13,805 bases of DNA from an uncultured Alistipes sp. (GCA_937895825.1 CALBKP010000017.1:1-13805); one strand, 5' to 3'; positions 6,430 to 13,805 are shown, counted from the first letter of the stretch. The notes: generated from the letters alone by a model not told the origin. Program-made: numbers and translations.

Positions 6430-6849
6430 CTACTCCTCGCTCTCCTCGGCAGTAGCATTGGGGAGCTTAAACTCCGTAAAACCAGCCTTTACAAGGATAT
6501 TATACCAGGCGAAGCACTTCTTCATATCCGATACGTGTACGCGGTCGCGGTCGTACTCGGGGAGTACCTTTGCAAACTCTGCCTGGATCTTATCGGCCGA
6601 CTCCTTGTGCGAGATAGCCTCCTTACCCTCGGTGTAGTTCCAGATGTTGGTAAATACATCTGCCAAAGCGATATCCTCACCCTCGGTAAACATAGAAATC
6701 TCGGTAAGTGCGCTCACGCGTGATGTTGCCGATGCATTCATACGCTTGCCATCGATGAGTGACTCAACGATAACGCCACGCATAGACTGCGCTACAAACT
6801 TATACAAGCCGGGCTGGCCTGAGATGGCCAAAATATCCTTTAATTCCAT
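6430..6849 (-). CDS. DUF5606 domain-containing protein
   Basis: A 139-residue soluble protein that I recognise as the DUF5606 family, confined largely to Bacteroidota. The hallmark is the N-terminus MELKDILAISGQPGLYKF, followed by GVIVESLIDGKR and a strand-rich domain to about residue 75. A helical C-terminal part follows (residues 75-125, including KCFAWYNILVKAGF), with an acidic tail ATAEESEE. The function is unknown; its conservation suggests a housekeeping role. It has no signal peptide. It lies 71 bases downstream of the MscS-type gene on the same strand. No TAnnTTTG box is seen in that gap, so read-through from the mscS promoter is plausible. Confidence 0.9.
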   Translation of the reverse strand: MELKDILAISGQPGLYKFVAQSMRGVIVESLIDGKRMNASATSRVSALTEISMFTEGEDIALADVFTNIWNYTEGKEAISHKESADKIQAEFAKVLPEYDRDRVHVSDMKKCFAWYNILVKAGFTEFKLPNATAEESEE

Positions 6850-6920
6850 AGTTTTCGTGTGGTTTTATTTTTATTACTAAATAATATTAACTAAGCTATA
6901 ATGTTCATTCTGTTATGTTG

Positions 6921-7925
6921 CTACTCGTTGTTGCGGAGAGTAACATCGAGTTTGGGGAATGGGAAGTTGATGCCCTGCTTAGGTAGCTCCTTGTAGATGC
7001 GCTCCTGAATATCTAACTTCAAGCCCCAGTAGTCCTCGTTCTTGCACCATACACGCGCCGAGAATACAACGCCACTCTCTGCTAAATCGGTAAGGAATAC
7101 CACGGGAGCGGGCTCGCACATTGAGCGGCTATCTGACTTGAGCAGTGCAAGGAGCGCCTCGCGTACCTTGTCGGCATCGGTGCCATACTCAACTTTTACA
7201 GTCCAGTCTACGCGGCGAATATTCGATTTAGAGTAGTTGTCGATAACCGATGTAGATATCGAGCTGTTAGGAATGTAGATAATGCGGTTGTCAACGGTGA
7301 TAATCTCGGTAGAGAAGAGACCGATGCTCTTAACCGTGCCCTCCTCGCCCTGTGCGTCGATGTAGTCTCCCACACGATATGGCTTGAGGAATAGAATCAT
7401 GACACCACCGGCGAAGTTCTGCAACGTGCCACTGAGTGCCATACCAATAGCCAAGCCTGCTGAAGCAAGCATGGCCACCAACGATGCAGTGTTGATGCCC
7501 AATACCTGAATAACGATGAGTATCACCACCACATAGAGCAATACCTTAACAATACCCGAGAGGAACGAACGAAGTGAAACGTCAACGTTGCGCTTCTCGT
7601 AAGTCTTATCCATAAACTTAAGTACTCGACGGATGATCCAGCGACCCACGTAGTAGATAGCTAATGCTGCAACAACTTTGAGTACGAACGAGATAGTGCC
7701 ATCAACGGCCATCTGAAAGAGTGTTGAGAAATCGTAGCTTAGGAGTTCAGAAACACCCTCCTTAATGTTATCCACATCAGTTACGGTCTCAATGACAGCA
7801 ACAGGGTCAACTGCTGCAGTCTCCTCCACAGCAACAGCCTCGACAGCCTCCGTGGCCTCTGCCACCTGCTCTACGGCCTCACCCTCCGCTACTATATCGT
7901 TGTTAATAAAAAGAAGGTTTTTCAT
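6921..7925 (-). CDS. mscS: MscS-type mechanosensitive ion channel with acidic N-terminal extension
   Basis: A 334-residue small-conductance mechanosensitive channel of the inner membrane, expected to form a heptamer and release solutes on hypo-osmotic shock. Three helices are visible at about 71-100, 122-142 and 146-180. The pore helix TM3 shows the family's Gly/Ala packing (ASAGLAIGMALSGTLQNFAGG, 154-174), and FLKPYRVGDYI (179-189) leads into the beta domain with the conserved PNSSIST segment (219-225). The C-terminal alpha/beta domain ends near FPFPKLDV. Compared with the 286-residue E. coli channel, this one has about 45 extra N-terminal residues, very rich in Glu, Ala and Val (16-48), without a clear signal peptide. 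The start is the only ATG upstream of TM1. The gene is divergent from serB and is followed by DUF5606. Confidence 0.9.
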   Translation of the reverse strand: MKNLLFINNDIVAEGEAVEQVAEATEAVEAVAVEETAAVDPVAVIETVTDVDNIKEGVSELLSYDFSTLFQMAVDGTISFVLKVVAALAIYYVGRWIIRRVLKFMDKTYEKRNVDVSLRSFLSGIVKVLLYVVVILIVIQVLGINTASLVAMLASAGLAIGMALSGTLQNFAGGVMILFLKPYRVGDYIDAQGEEGTVKSIGLFSTEIITVDNRIIYIPNSSISTSVIDNYSKSNIRRVDWTVKVEYGTDADKVREALLALLKSDSRSMCEPAPVVFLTDLAESGVVFSARVWCKNEDYWGLKLDIQERIYKELPKQGINFPFPKLDVTLRNNE

Positions 7926-7978
7926 CTGTTAATTAGGTTTTATTTGTTTGTATATGATTTAACAAAAATTTAACGCTA

Positions 7979-7986
7979 CAAAGGTA
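7979..7986 (-). promoter_or_regulatory. -7 box of the mscS promoter
   Basis: On the minus strand this reads TACCTTTG, matching TAnnTTTG. The expected start point is near 7972, giving a leader of about 47 bases. No TTTG is found at the expected -33 position, which would fall on top of the serB -7 box. Confidence 0.55.
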
Positions 7987-8007
7987 ATTAAATTTTATAA
8001 AAATTGC

Positions 8008-8015
8008 TATATTTG
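8008..8015 (+). promoter_or_regulatory. -7 box of the serB operon promoter
   Basis: TATATTTG matches TAnnTTTG and lies 30 bases before the ATG at 8046. The predicted transcript begins near 8022, which excludes an in-frame TTG start at 8025 as it would leave almost no leader. A matching -33 TTTG is absent. Confidence 0.55.
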
Positions 8016-8045
8016 TGGTAGTAATTGATTAAATGTGTAGGGAAT

Positions 8046-9284
8046 ATGAATAAAGAGAAGATTGAAATCATACAGATAAACATATCGGGCGAGGATAAGC
8101 CAGGTCTTACATCCTCTCTCACAGATATTTTGGCGCGTCACGATGCCTTTATCTTGGATATAGGTCAGTCTAATATCCATCAGTCGATGACGCTCGGTAT
8201 ACTATTTATGACCACGCCCGAACGCTCGGGACAGATTATGAAGGAGCTTCTGTTTAAGGCCTCGGAGATGAACATAGCAATTCGCTTTACGCCTATCGAT
8301 GAGGAGGAGTATCGCCGTTGGGTTACTGGTCAGGGCAAGAACCGATATATCCTTACGCTTGTGGGTCGTAAGATTACGGCCGAACATATCTCGCAGGTCA
8401 CACGTGCTATCTCGGAGGAAGGGCTTAATATCGACGATATCAATCGTCTTACGGGTCGTATGCCTTTGGACGAGGATGAGCGCGCACCCAAGACAAGTAT
8501 CGAGTTCTCGGTACGTGGCACGCTGTCGGATAAGGGACACTTCCAGAACGAGCTTATGAAGATTGCCAATAAGGGCGAGGTAGATATATCGTTTCAGAAG
8601 GATGGCATCTTCCGTCGTTCGCGCCGCTTGATATGCTTTGATATGGACTCTACACTTATTACCACCGAGGTTATTGACGAGCTTGCCGATCGTGCAGGTG
8701 TTGGCAAGGAGGTGCGCGATATTACGGAGCGTGCTATGCGTGGTGAGATAGACTTTAGGGAGAGTTTCAAGGAGCGTGTTGCACTGCTTAAGGGCTTGGA
8801 CGTGAGCGTTATGGAGGAAATTGCCATAAATCTTCCAATCACCGAGGGTGTAGATCGTATGATGACCATCCTAAAGCGTGTTGGCTATAAGACGGCAATC
8901 CTATCGGGTGGATTTACCTACTTTGGTAACTACCTAAAGCGTCGCTTCGGATTCGACTATGTATATGCCAACGAGCTTGAGGTTGAGGATGGCAAGCTTA
9001 CGGGTCGCTATACGGGTGAGATTGTTGATGGCGCACGCAAGGCCGAGCTTCTGCGACTTCTCTGCCAGTTCGAGAATATCGATATTCAGCAGTCGGTTGC
9101 AGTGGGTGATGGTGCAAACGACCTACCTATGCTTAATATCGCTGGCCTTGGTATCGCATTCCACGCTAAGCCTAAGGTGCGTGCTACGGCGCGACAGTCT
9201 ATCTCGACCGTAGGATTGGATGGCATACTCTACTTCCTCGGCCTGAAAGATTCGTGGGTAGAATCACGTGCTGAGGCTAAGTAA
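8046..9284 (+). CDS. serB: Phosphoserine phosphatase SerB with tandem ACT domains
   Basis: A 412-residue cytoplasmic enzyme that hydrolyses O-phosphoserine to serine, the last step of serine biosynthesis. The N-terminal region carries two ACT-like regulatory domains (about residues 6-85 and 100-185); the first includes GEDKPGLTSSLTDIL, a typical ACT ligand-loop segment, and serine feedback is the expected role. The C-terminal HAD phosphatase domain has motif I DMDST (199-203, with nucleophile Asp199 and acid/base Asp201), motif II with Ser287 in SGGF, and motif III GDGANDL with Asp355 and Asp359 for Mg2+. All key residues are present. The tandem-ACT form of about 410 residues is common in Bacteroidota. 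I chose the ATG at 8046 over an upstream TTG from the promoter position. Its TAA overlaps the ATG of the following lipoprotein gene (TAATG). Confidence 0.96.
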   Translation: MNKEKIEIIQINISGEDKPGLTSSLTDILARHDAFILDIGQSNIHQSMTLGILFMTTPERSGQIMKELLFKASEMNIAIRFTPIDEEEYRRWVTGQGKNRYILTLVGRKITAEHISQVTRAISEEGLNIDDINRLTGRMPLDEDERAPKTSIEFSVRGTLSDKGHFQNELMKIANKGEVDISFQKDGIFRRSRRLICFDMDSTLITTEVIDELADRAGVGKEVRDITERAMRGEIDFRESFKERVALLKGLDVSVMEEIAINLPITEGVDRMMTILKRVGYKTAILSGGFTYFGNYLKRRFGFDYVYANELEVEDGKLTGRYTGEIVDGARKAELLRLLCQFENIDIQQSVAVGDGANDLPMLNIAGLGIAFHAKPKVRATARQSISTVGLDGILYFLGLKDSWVESRAEAK

Positions 9285-10069
9285 TGCGTAAACTCGCTGC
9301 TATACTGATTGTTATATTGTTTGTCGGCTGCTATAATAGTGCCGACAAACCTTCTATTATCTCAGAACTACCCACTGCCACCACAACGATTGCCCGCCAA
9401 CATGATGTTGTAGGCAGTGGTGGTGTTACGCTTGATAAGGGGATCATCGTGCATGGCCGCGTAGTATCATCGGATGTGGATGACAACTTTTACCGCACGC
9501 TCGTTGTTGAGTCTGATAGCCGTGCCGTGGAGGTTATGATGGGTATGAACGGGCTTGATGCCCTCTATCCCGTGGGGCTTGAGGTGGCACTTCGTCTTGG
9601 TGGTTGCTACGTAGACTATGGCTACGGAGTGCTACAAGTGGGGCGTAAGGGTACAGGCGGATATGCTGTTGACTATCTTGCCTCGCGCGAGGCTATGGAT
9701 AGGGTGGTTGTTCGTAGTACAGATGTCAAGACCGTGGTTCCGCGCGATGTCACCATCGCAGAACTTGATAAGAGAATGTGCGGCACACTGGTACGTATTG
9801 AGGGTCTTAGTATTGTTGCTGCTGAGTCGGTAGATGAAGATCGTGGCGAGTCGCTCGACGATGCACGTTGGAGTGGTTATACTCTTTTTAAAGATAAGTA
9901 TGGCGATAGTATCGCACTATATACGCGTGATTATGCACGCTTTGCCCAGAAGCGTGTGCCACGTGGTGAGGTTGCCATCACGGGTATTATGCAGTGGGGT
10001 AAGTACGATGGTGGAAAAGAGTGTTTTCAGCTAAAGATGCGTTATGAGGAGGATTGCGCTACTCGTTAG
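9284..10069 (+). CDS. DUF5689-like lipoprotein
   Basis: A 261-residue lipoprotein with a lipobox FVGC (Cys16). The mature part follows the DUF5689 layout: a strand beginning GIIVHGRVVSSDVDDNFYRTLVV (about 52-75), a segment LYPVGLEVALRLGGCYVDYGYGVLQVG in which the position of an OB-fold-like barrel is apparent (about 94-122), then the second part starting PRDVTIAEL. The family occurs as outer-membrane lipoproteins or as domains of secreted proteins in Bacteroidota; its function is unsettled. The ATG shares a base with the serB stop codon, and its own end overlaps the next gene by 26 bases, so the three genes form one operon. A 25-31% type similarity to its neighbour is not measured here, but the same block order is plain by eye. 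Confidence 0.8.
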   Translation: MRKLAAILIVILFVGCYNSADKPSIISELPTATTTIARQHDVVGSGGVTLDKGIIVHGRVVSSDVDDNFYRTLVVESDSRAVEVMMGMNGLDALYPVGLEVALRLGGCYVDYGYGVLQVGRKGTGGYAVDYLASREAMDRVVVRSTDVKTVVPRDVTIAELDKRMCGTLVRIEGLSIVAAESVDEDRGESLDDARWSGYTLFKDKYGDSIALYTRDYARFAQKRVPRGEVAITGIMQWGKYDGGKECFQLKMRYEEDCATR

Positions 10070-10799
10070 TATACTGATACTTGCGCTGTCGTGCGCGAAA
10101 GATGATGGCGAGCCGCAGTTTGGTGGTGAGGTCTCGGTCGCTTATCTAAGGTCGCTTGCCAGGGAACGCACCGTAAAACTAAAGTATGACTATACGATAC
10201 GTGGTCATGTTGTGGCTAACGATAAGTATAACGAGCTAAGCAATTGCTTCGTTGTTGCCGATGCTACGGGTGGCATAGAGATAGATGTTGATATGAGTGA
10301 TGTCGATGTCTACGTTCCGCTATTCTCCACGGTCACAGTGCGTTGCACTGGCCTTTCGTTGGGTCGTGTGGGTGGTAAGATATGCTTGGGGGTTGAGTCT
10401 ACGGATGAGTATGTCGTGGAGCGTATTGCTGAAGCCGAGGTCTATAATAGAGTCAAGGTCGATACCACTGACCAAACGCCCGTATCAGCACAGCGACGTC
10501 GTATTGCCGAGCTTCAGTCGCGCGATATGCTGAAATATATATGCGTAGATAGTCTGCGGGCTATCGAACATGGCGCGTCGTGGACAGATAATGACCCCAT
10601 TACTGGAGATTACGTAACTACCATACGCCACTTTACCGATGGAGGCGACACTCTGCGTGTCGTTACCGATGGCCGTTGTCAATACGCCTCGCACGCTCTT
10701 CCTGATGGGTTGGTGTCGCTACGAGGAGTGCTTGACTGGTATGATGGCGAGATGGCTCTCAGAGTCTCGAATCATGGAATAACGTATAACACAAAATAG
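10044..10799 (+). CDS. DUF5689-like lipoprotein, paralogue of the preceding gene
   Basis: A 251-residue lipoprotein with lipobox LALSC (Cys17) followed by AKDDGEPQ, an acidic stretch like the surface-export tag of Bacteroidota lipoproteins. Its blocks run parallel to the preceding protein: YTIRGHVVANDKYNELSNCFVVAD, VYVPLFSTVTVRCTGLSLGRVGGK, a middle RRRIAEL segment and a C-terminal LVSLRGVLDWYDGEMALRV that lines up with VAITGIMQWGKYDGGKECFQL. This indicates tandem duplication followed by strong divergence. The ATG at 10044 lies within the previous gene. The stop codon sits in the left arm of a terminator hairpin. Confidence 0.8.
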   Translation: MRRIALLVSILILALSCAKDDGEPQFGGEVSVAYLRSLARERTVKLKYDYTIRGHVVANDKYNELSNCFVVADATGGIEIDVDMSDVDVYVPLFSTVTVRCTGLSLGRVGGKICLGVESTDEYVVERIAEAEVYNRVKVDTTDQTPVSAQRRRIAELQSRDMLKYICVDSLRAIEHGASWTDNDPITGDYVTTIRHFTDGGDTLRVVTDGRCQYASHALPDGLVSLRGVLDWYDGEMALRVSNHGITYNTK

Positions 10800-10826
10800 G
10801 GTTGTAGCTTTTCGGTACAACCCTAT
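10796..10826. terminator. Hairpin ending the serB operon
   Basis: ATAGGGTTGTA (10796-10806) pairs perfectly with TACAACCCTAT (10816-10826) around a 9-base loop. The left arm contains the stop codon of the last operon gene. No U-run follows. The gene on the opposite strand ends 22 bases further on, so this may act on both transcripts. Confidence 0.7.
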
Positions 10827-10847
10827 GTCATCTAATAGATTATAGGA

Positions 10848-11108
10848 TTAGAAGAATAGCTCCTGGAGCTCCTCCTTATGCTCCTCTCTCCACTTTGCAG
10901 CAACAGCCTCAACCTCTTCGTTCTCCTCTTCGCTGAGTGTCTTCTGCCACTCGCCGACCTCACTCATTATGCTATTTAGCTTCGCCATATCCTTTGCCTC
11001 AATAGCCTTCTCAAACTCATTGAGATAACCCTCCATCTTCTCCGTAGGACTATTTCCACAAGCTGTAAACAGAGCACATGCTGCAAGTAGTACAAAAATT
11101 CTCTTCAT
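10848..11108 (-). CDS. Small helical lipoprotein
   Basis: An 86-residue lipoprotein: signal peptide MKRIFVLLAACALF, lipobox TAC with Cys17, then GNSPTEK and a highly charged, probably all-helical mature part of about 65 residues (Glu and Lys dominate, for example EFEKAIEAKDMAKL and KWREEHKEELQELFF). The two helices separated near GEWQKTLSEEE could form a helical hairpin. I do not recognise a named family; similar small helical lipoproteins with unknown roles occur widely in Bacteroidales. It has its own promoter and lies downstream of rsmA on the same strand. Confidence 0.8.
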   Translation of the reverse strand: MKRIFVLLAACALFTACGNSPTEKMEGYLNEFEKAIEAKDMAKLNSIMSEVGEWQKTLSEEENEEVEAVAAKWREEHKEELQELFF

Positions 11109-11160
11109 AGTTGTAATTTTTTTTAGTAGTTAGACATTCTATTTCATTAACCAATTGATA

Positions 11161-11192
11161 CAAAGGTATAAAAAATATATGGGCTATGCAAC
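11161..11192 (-). promoter_or_regulatory. Promoter of the small helical lipoprotein
   Basis: On the minus strand it reads GTTG (11192-11189), 20 bases, TACCTTTG (11168-11161). The -7 box is a full consensus match; the -33 box has three of four bases. Transcription would start near 11154, about 45 bases before the ATG at 11108. The -33 part lies inside the probable rsmA terminator. Confidence 0.6.
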
Positions 11193-11218
11193 TTTTTAGA
11201 TAACTTTACATGCCCATA
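11178..11218 (-). terminator. Probable terminator of the recQ-rsmA transcript
   Basis: On the minus strand TATGGGC pairs with GCCCATA, extended inward by ATG/CAT with one bulged A, around a loop of about 20 bases; a run TATTTTTTAT follows directly. It lies 34 bases after the rsmA stop. The large loop makes it a moderate rather than strong call. Confidence 0.45.
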
Positions 11219-11251
11219 CACTATTTATAGTATTCGTTGACTCTTAGGTAT

Positions 11252-12040
11252 CTATTCGCGGTTGTCGTTTACCCACTGAGTGAGCTCCACGAAGTCAGCC
11301 ACGGATAGCTGCTCGGCACGCATCGTAAAGAAACGATGTTCTTTGCCCCCAAAGTTCCCGAAGGCAGCCTTCAAAGAGTTACGCAGCATCTTACGACGCT
11401 GGCCAAACGATGCCTTGACAACCTTGATAAATAGCTGCTCGTCGCAATCGAGCCTATCGATGCCATTTCTCACAAGACGTACCACGGCACTCTTAACCTT
11501 TGGTGGAGGGTTAAATACTTTCTCGCCCACAGTAAAGAGGTATTCGATGTTGTACCACGCCTGCAACAATACGCTGAGAATGCCATACTCCTTTGAGCCT
11601 GGAGGCTCGGCAAGACGCACGGCCACCTCCTTCTGTATCATACCTACACACTCGGGGACTATATCCCTGTTCTCCAGCACTTTGAAGAATATCTGCGACG
11701 ATATGTTGTATGGGAAGTTGCCGATGATTTTCAGACGTTCGCCATACGTAGCCCTTAAGTCCATCTTCAGGAAGTCGCCCTCGGTGAGGCGCTCCGTAAA
11801 CTCGGGGTAGTGGCTATGGAGATACTCCACCGACTCTGTATCAATCTCGGCACCGTAGGTCACAATATCGTCGCGCTGGAGCAGAAACTGTGTTAGTACG
11901 CCCATGCCACAACCAACCTCCAGTACCTTGTCGGGGGCCTCGGCTGTACCACCCGAGAGTGATGTTGCAATCTTTCGGGCGATATTTAGGTCGGTCAGGA
12001 AGTGCTGCCCGAGAGCCTTTTTTGCGCGTACCTCTGCCAT
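11252..12040 (-). CDS. rsmA: 16S rRNA dimethyladenosine transferase RsmA (KsgA)
   Basis: A 262-residue SAM-dependent methyltransferase that dimethylates two adjacent adenosines (A1518 and A1519 in E. coli numbering) near the 3' end of 16S rRNA during small-subunit maturation. The N-terminus has the family signature KKALGQHFL (7-15). Motif I is EVGCGMGVLT (41-50), where most relatives have GPGxG; a Cys replaces the Pro. Glu66 in AEID is the expected SAM-ribose ligand, GDF (88-90) follows, and the catalytic motif IV is NFPYNISS (108-115). The C-terminal helical domain includes FNPPPKVKSAVV and FGQRRKMLRNSL. Length is normal. Its ATG overlaps the recQ stop (TAATG), so translation is probably coupled to recQ. 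Confidence 0.96.
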   Translation of the reverse strand: MAEVRAKKALGQHFLTDLNIARKIATSLSGGTAEAPDKVLEVGCGMGVLTQFLLQRDDIVTYGAEIDTESVEYLHSHYPEFTERLTEGDFLKMDLRATYGERLKIIGNFPYNISSQIFFKVLENRDIVPECVGMIQKEVAVRLAEPPGSKEYGILSVLLQAWYNIEYLFTVGEKVFNPPPKVKSAVVRLVRNGIDRLDCDEQLFIKVVKASFGQRRKMLRNSLKAAFGNFGGKEHRFFTMRAEQLSVADFVELTQWVNDNRE

Positions 12041-13805
12041 TAGTTTGCTACTTCGGAAATAAACTTGATACGTACCAAACGAATCTCCTCCTCGCTATAC
12101 TCTGAGCCAAGCTCCTCAATAGCATCGTCCAACGAGTCGGTCTCGGCATCCTCCTTGAAATATAGGTATATGTCCTCGACCTTGTCCTCGTCCATAATAG
12201 TATTCAGATAGTACTGTATGTCGAGACGTGTGCCAGAGTTAACAATAGCTTCAATTTCTGTAATAAGCTCATCCATATCGAGGTTACGAGCACGTGCAAT
12301 ATCCTCGAAATCCATCTTGCGGTCGATAGACTGGATGATGAATATCTTATTGTTCGACTTGTTGGCAACGCCCTTAACAACAAGGTCCTGCGGACGAATG
12401 ATCTCTTTCTCGTCGACGTATGCCTTGATAAGTTTGATAAACTCCGCGCCGAACTTCTGCGCCTTACCAGCACCTACACCCGATATTGTCTGGAGCTCCT
12501 CCATCGTTATAGGATACTGGATAGACATATCCTCAAGTGATGGGTCCTGGAAGATGACATATGGCGGCAGGTCGTTCTGCTTAGCTACCGAACGACGTAG
12601 GTCTTTAAGCATAGCGAAGAGCTCCTCGTCGGCAGCGCCACCACCCTTCATCGGACCTCCAGCCTGAGCATTCTCCTCCTCCGAATCGTAGTCGTGGTCG
12701 AGGGTGATGGTCACACTGGTAGGATGCTCGATATACTCCTTACCCTTGGCATTCACCGAGATAAGACCGTAGTTCTCGATATTCTTATCCACCAAGCCCA
12801 TAATCAGTGCTTGACGAATCACAGCGTTCCAGAAGCGAGCATCCTTGTTCTCGCCCGCACCGAAGAACTCCGACTTGTTGTGGCCGTAGCTCTTAACCAT
12901 TGCCGTAACCTTACCCATAAGCACAGATACCAGATGGTCAATCTTGAACTTGTCGCCAATGTCGCACAGAGCCTCCAATGCCAACTGCATATCCTTCTTG
13001 GCCTCGATCTTGGGCTTAGGGTTGCAACAATTGTCGCAACTACCACAGTTTGCCTCGTTGTATGTCTCGCCGAAGTAGTGTAGCAGCGACTTACGACGAC
13101 ACATAGAGCTCTCGGCGTACGATACCGTCTCAAGGAGTAGTAGCTTGCCAATCTCCTGCTCGGCAACGGGCTTGCCCTGCATAAACTTCTCGAGCTTCTG
13201 AATATCCTTATAGCTATAATATGTCAAGCAGTAGCCCTCGCCACCATCACGACCAGCACGGCCTGTCTCCTGATAGTATCCTTCCAACGACTTAGGAATG
13301 TCGTAGTGTATGACGTAGCGTACATCGGGCTTGTCGATACCCATACCGAAGGCGATCGTTGCCACAATGACGTTGACCCTTTCGTGTAGGAAGGCATCCT
13401 GATTATCGGCACGTGTCTGAGCATCCATTCCCGCATGGTAGGCTAAGGCCTTGATGCCGTTGGCTACGAGTAACTCCGCCAGCTCCTCCACCTTCTTACG
13501 ACTCAGGCAGTAGATGATACCGCTCTTGCCGTCGTGTTGCTTGATGAAGCGTATGATGTCGTGGTCAACGTTGTTCTTCGGGCGTAGCTCGTAGTATAGA
13601 TTTGGGCGGTTGAACGACGAACGGAATACCGTAGCGTCGGTCATGCCGAGGTTCTTCTGAATATCCATCTGCACTTTAGGCGTTGCTGTTGCTGTGAGGG
13701 CAATTAGCGGAGCCTGACCGATATCGTTGATGATGGGGCGAATACGACGATACTCAGGGCGGAAGTCGTGACCCCACTCCGAGATACAGTGTGCCTCGTC
13801 GATAG
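12040..13805 (-). CDS. recQ: ATP-dependent DNA helicase RecQ (5' end outside window)
   Basis: The C-terminal 587 residues of RecQ, a 3'-to-5' DNA helicase acting in recombination and repair. The visible part begins at motif II (IDEAHCISEWGHDFRPEY) and continues with motif III (ALTATATPKV), helicase lobe 2 ending in motif VI QETGRAGRDG (about 178-187 of the visible part), the zinc cluster with four cysteines (CRRKSLLHYFGE ... CGSCDNC, about 235-259), the RQC winged helix (about 264-368), an acidic Gly-rich linker and an HRDC domain (about 390-468, with ISGVGAGKAQKFG). A further C-terminal region of about 115 residues, ending EEIRLVRIKFISEVAN, is typical of Bacteroidota RecQ. Walker A and roughly 140 N-terminal residues lie beyond the right edge. 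No frameshift is seen. Confidence 0.96.
   Translation of the reverse strand, partial: IDEAHCISEWGHDFRPEYRRIRPIINDIGQAPLIALTATATPKVQMDIQKNLGMTDATVFRSSFNRPNLYYELRPKNNVDHDIIRFIKQHDGKSGIIYCLSRKKVEELAELLVANGIKALAYHAGMDAQTRADNQDAFLHERVNVIVATIAFGMGIDKPDVRYVIHYDIPKSLEGYYQETGRAGRDGGEGYCLTYYSYKDIQKLEKFMQGKPVAEQEIGKLLLLETVSYAESSMCRRKSLLHYFGETYNEANCGSCDNCCNPKPKIEAKKDMQLALEALCDIGDKFKIDHLVSVLMGKVTAMVKSYGHNKSEFFGAGENKDARFWNAVIRQALIMGLVDKNIENYGLISVNAKGKEYIEHPTSVTITLDHDYDSEEENAQAGGPMKGGGAADEELFAMLKDLRRSVAKQNDLPPYVIFQDPSLEDMSIQYPITMEELQTISGVGAGKAQKFGAEFIKLIKAYVDEKEIIRPQDLVVKGVANKSNNKIFIIQSIDRKMDFEDIARARNLDMDELITEIEAIVNSGTRLDIQYYLNTIMDEDKVEDIYLYFKEDAETDSLDDAIEELGSEYSEEEIRLVRIKFISEVAN

Noticed and set aside
12218..12667. 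Plus-strand open frame of 149 codons
   Set aside because: It is antisense to the HRDC and C-terminal part of recQ, whose protein sequence is unmistakable.

Overview
The window looks like a chromosomal stretch from a member of the Bacteroidales (Bacteroidota). The evidence is the promoter grammar (TTTG, about 20 bases, TAnnTTTG), starts without consistent Shine-Dalgarno sequences, a DUF5606-type protein, DUF5689-like lipoproteins, SerB with two N-terminal ACT domains, RecQ with a long C-terminal extension, and many lipoproteins with short signal peptides. I cannot name the genus. No rRNA, tRNA, CRISPR array, insertion sequence or integrase was seen.

Layout. Positions 1-508 are T-rich and hold at most the tail of an unrecognised membrane protein (3-194). 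An efflux-type MFS transporter follows on the plus strand (509-1720). It converges, across a perfect hairpin, on a minus-strand operon (2909 to 1758) that encodes a small two-helix membrane protein, a six-helix membrane protein and a single-domain winged-helix regulator. A 375-base AT-rich divergent region holds one well-formed promoter for each side and a pair of inverted TGATTATCA-like motifs. From it runs a plus-strand cluster of four unrelated-looking, acidic lipoproteins (3285-6359) that ends in a 15-bp perfect hairpin.

The middle part has a minus-strand pair, an MscS-type mechanosensitive channel followed by a DUF5606 protein. They are divergent from a plus-strand operon serB - DUF5689-like lipoprotein - DUF5689-like lipoprotein, whose genes overlap each other. 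The two promoters of this divergent pair overlap. The right end is a minus-strand group: recQ (start beyond the window) overlapping rsmA by one base, then a small helical lipoprotein with its own promoter.

The core enzymes (SerB, RsmA, RecQ) are ordinary housekeeping. The less charted content is the four-lipoprotein cluster with its possible operator pair, the two paralogous lipoproteins locked to serB, the membrane-protein/winged-helix operon, and the Glu/Ala/Val-rich N-terminus of the MscS protein. I found no convincing defence, mobile or biosynthetic system.
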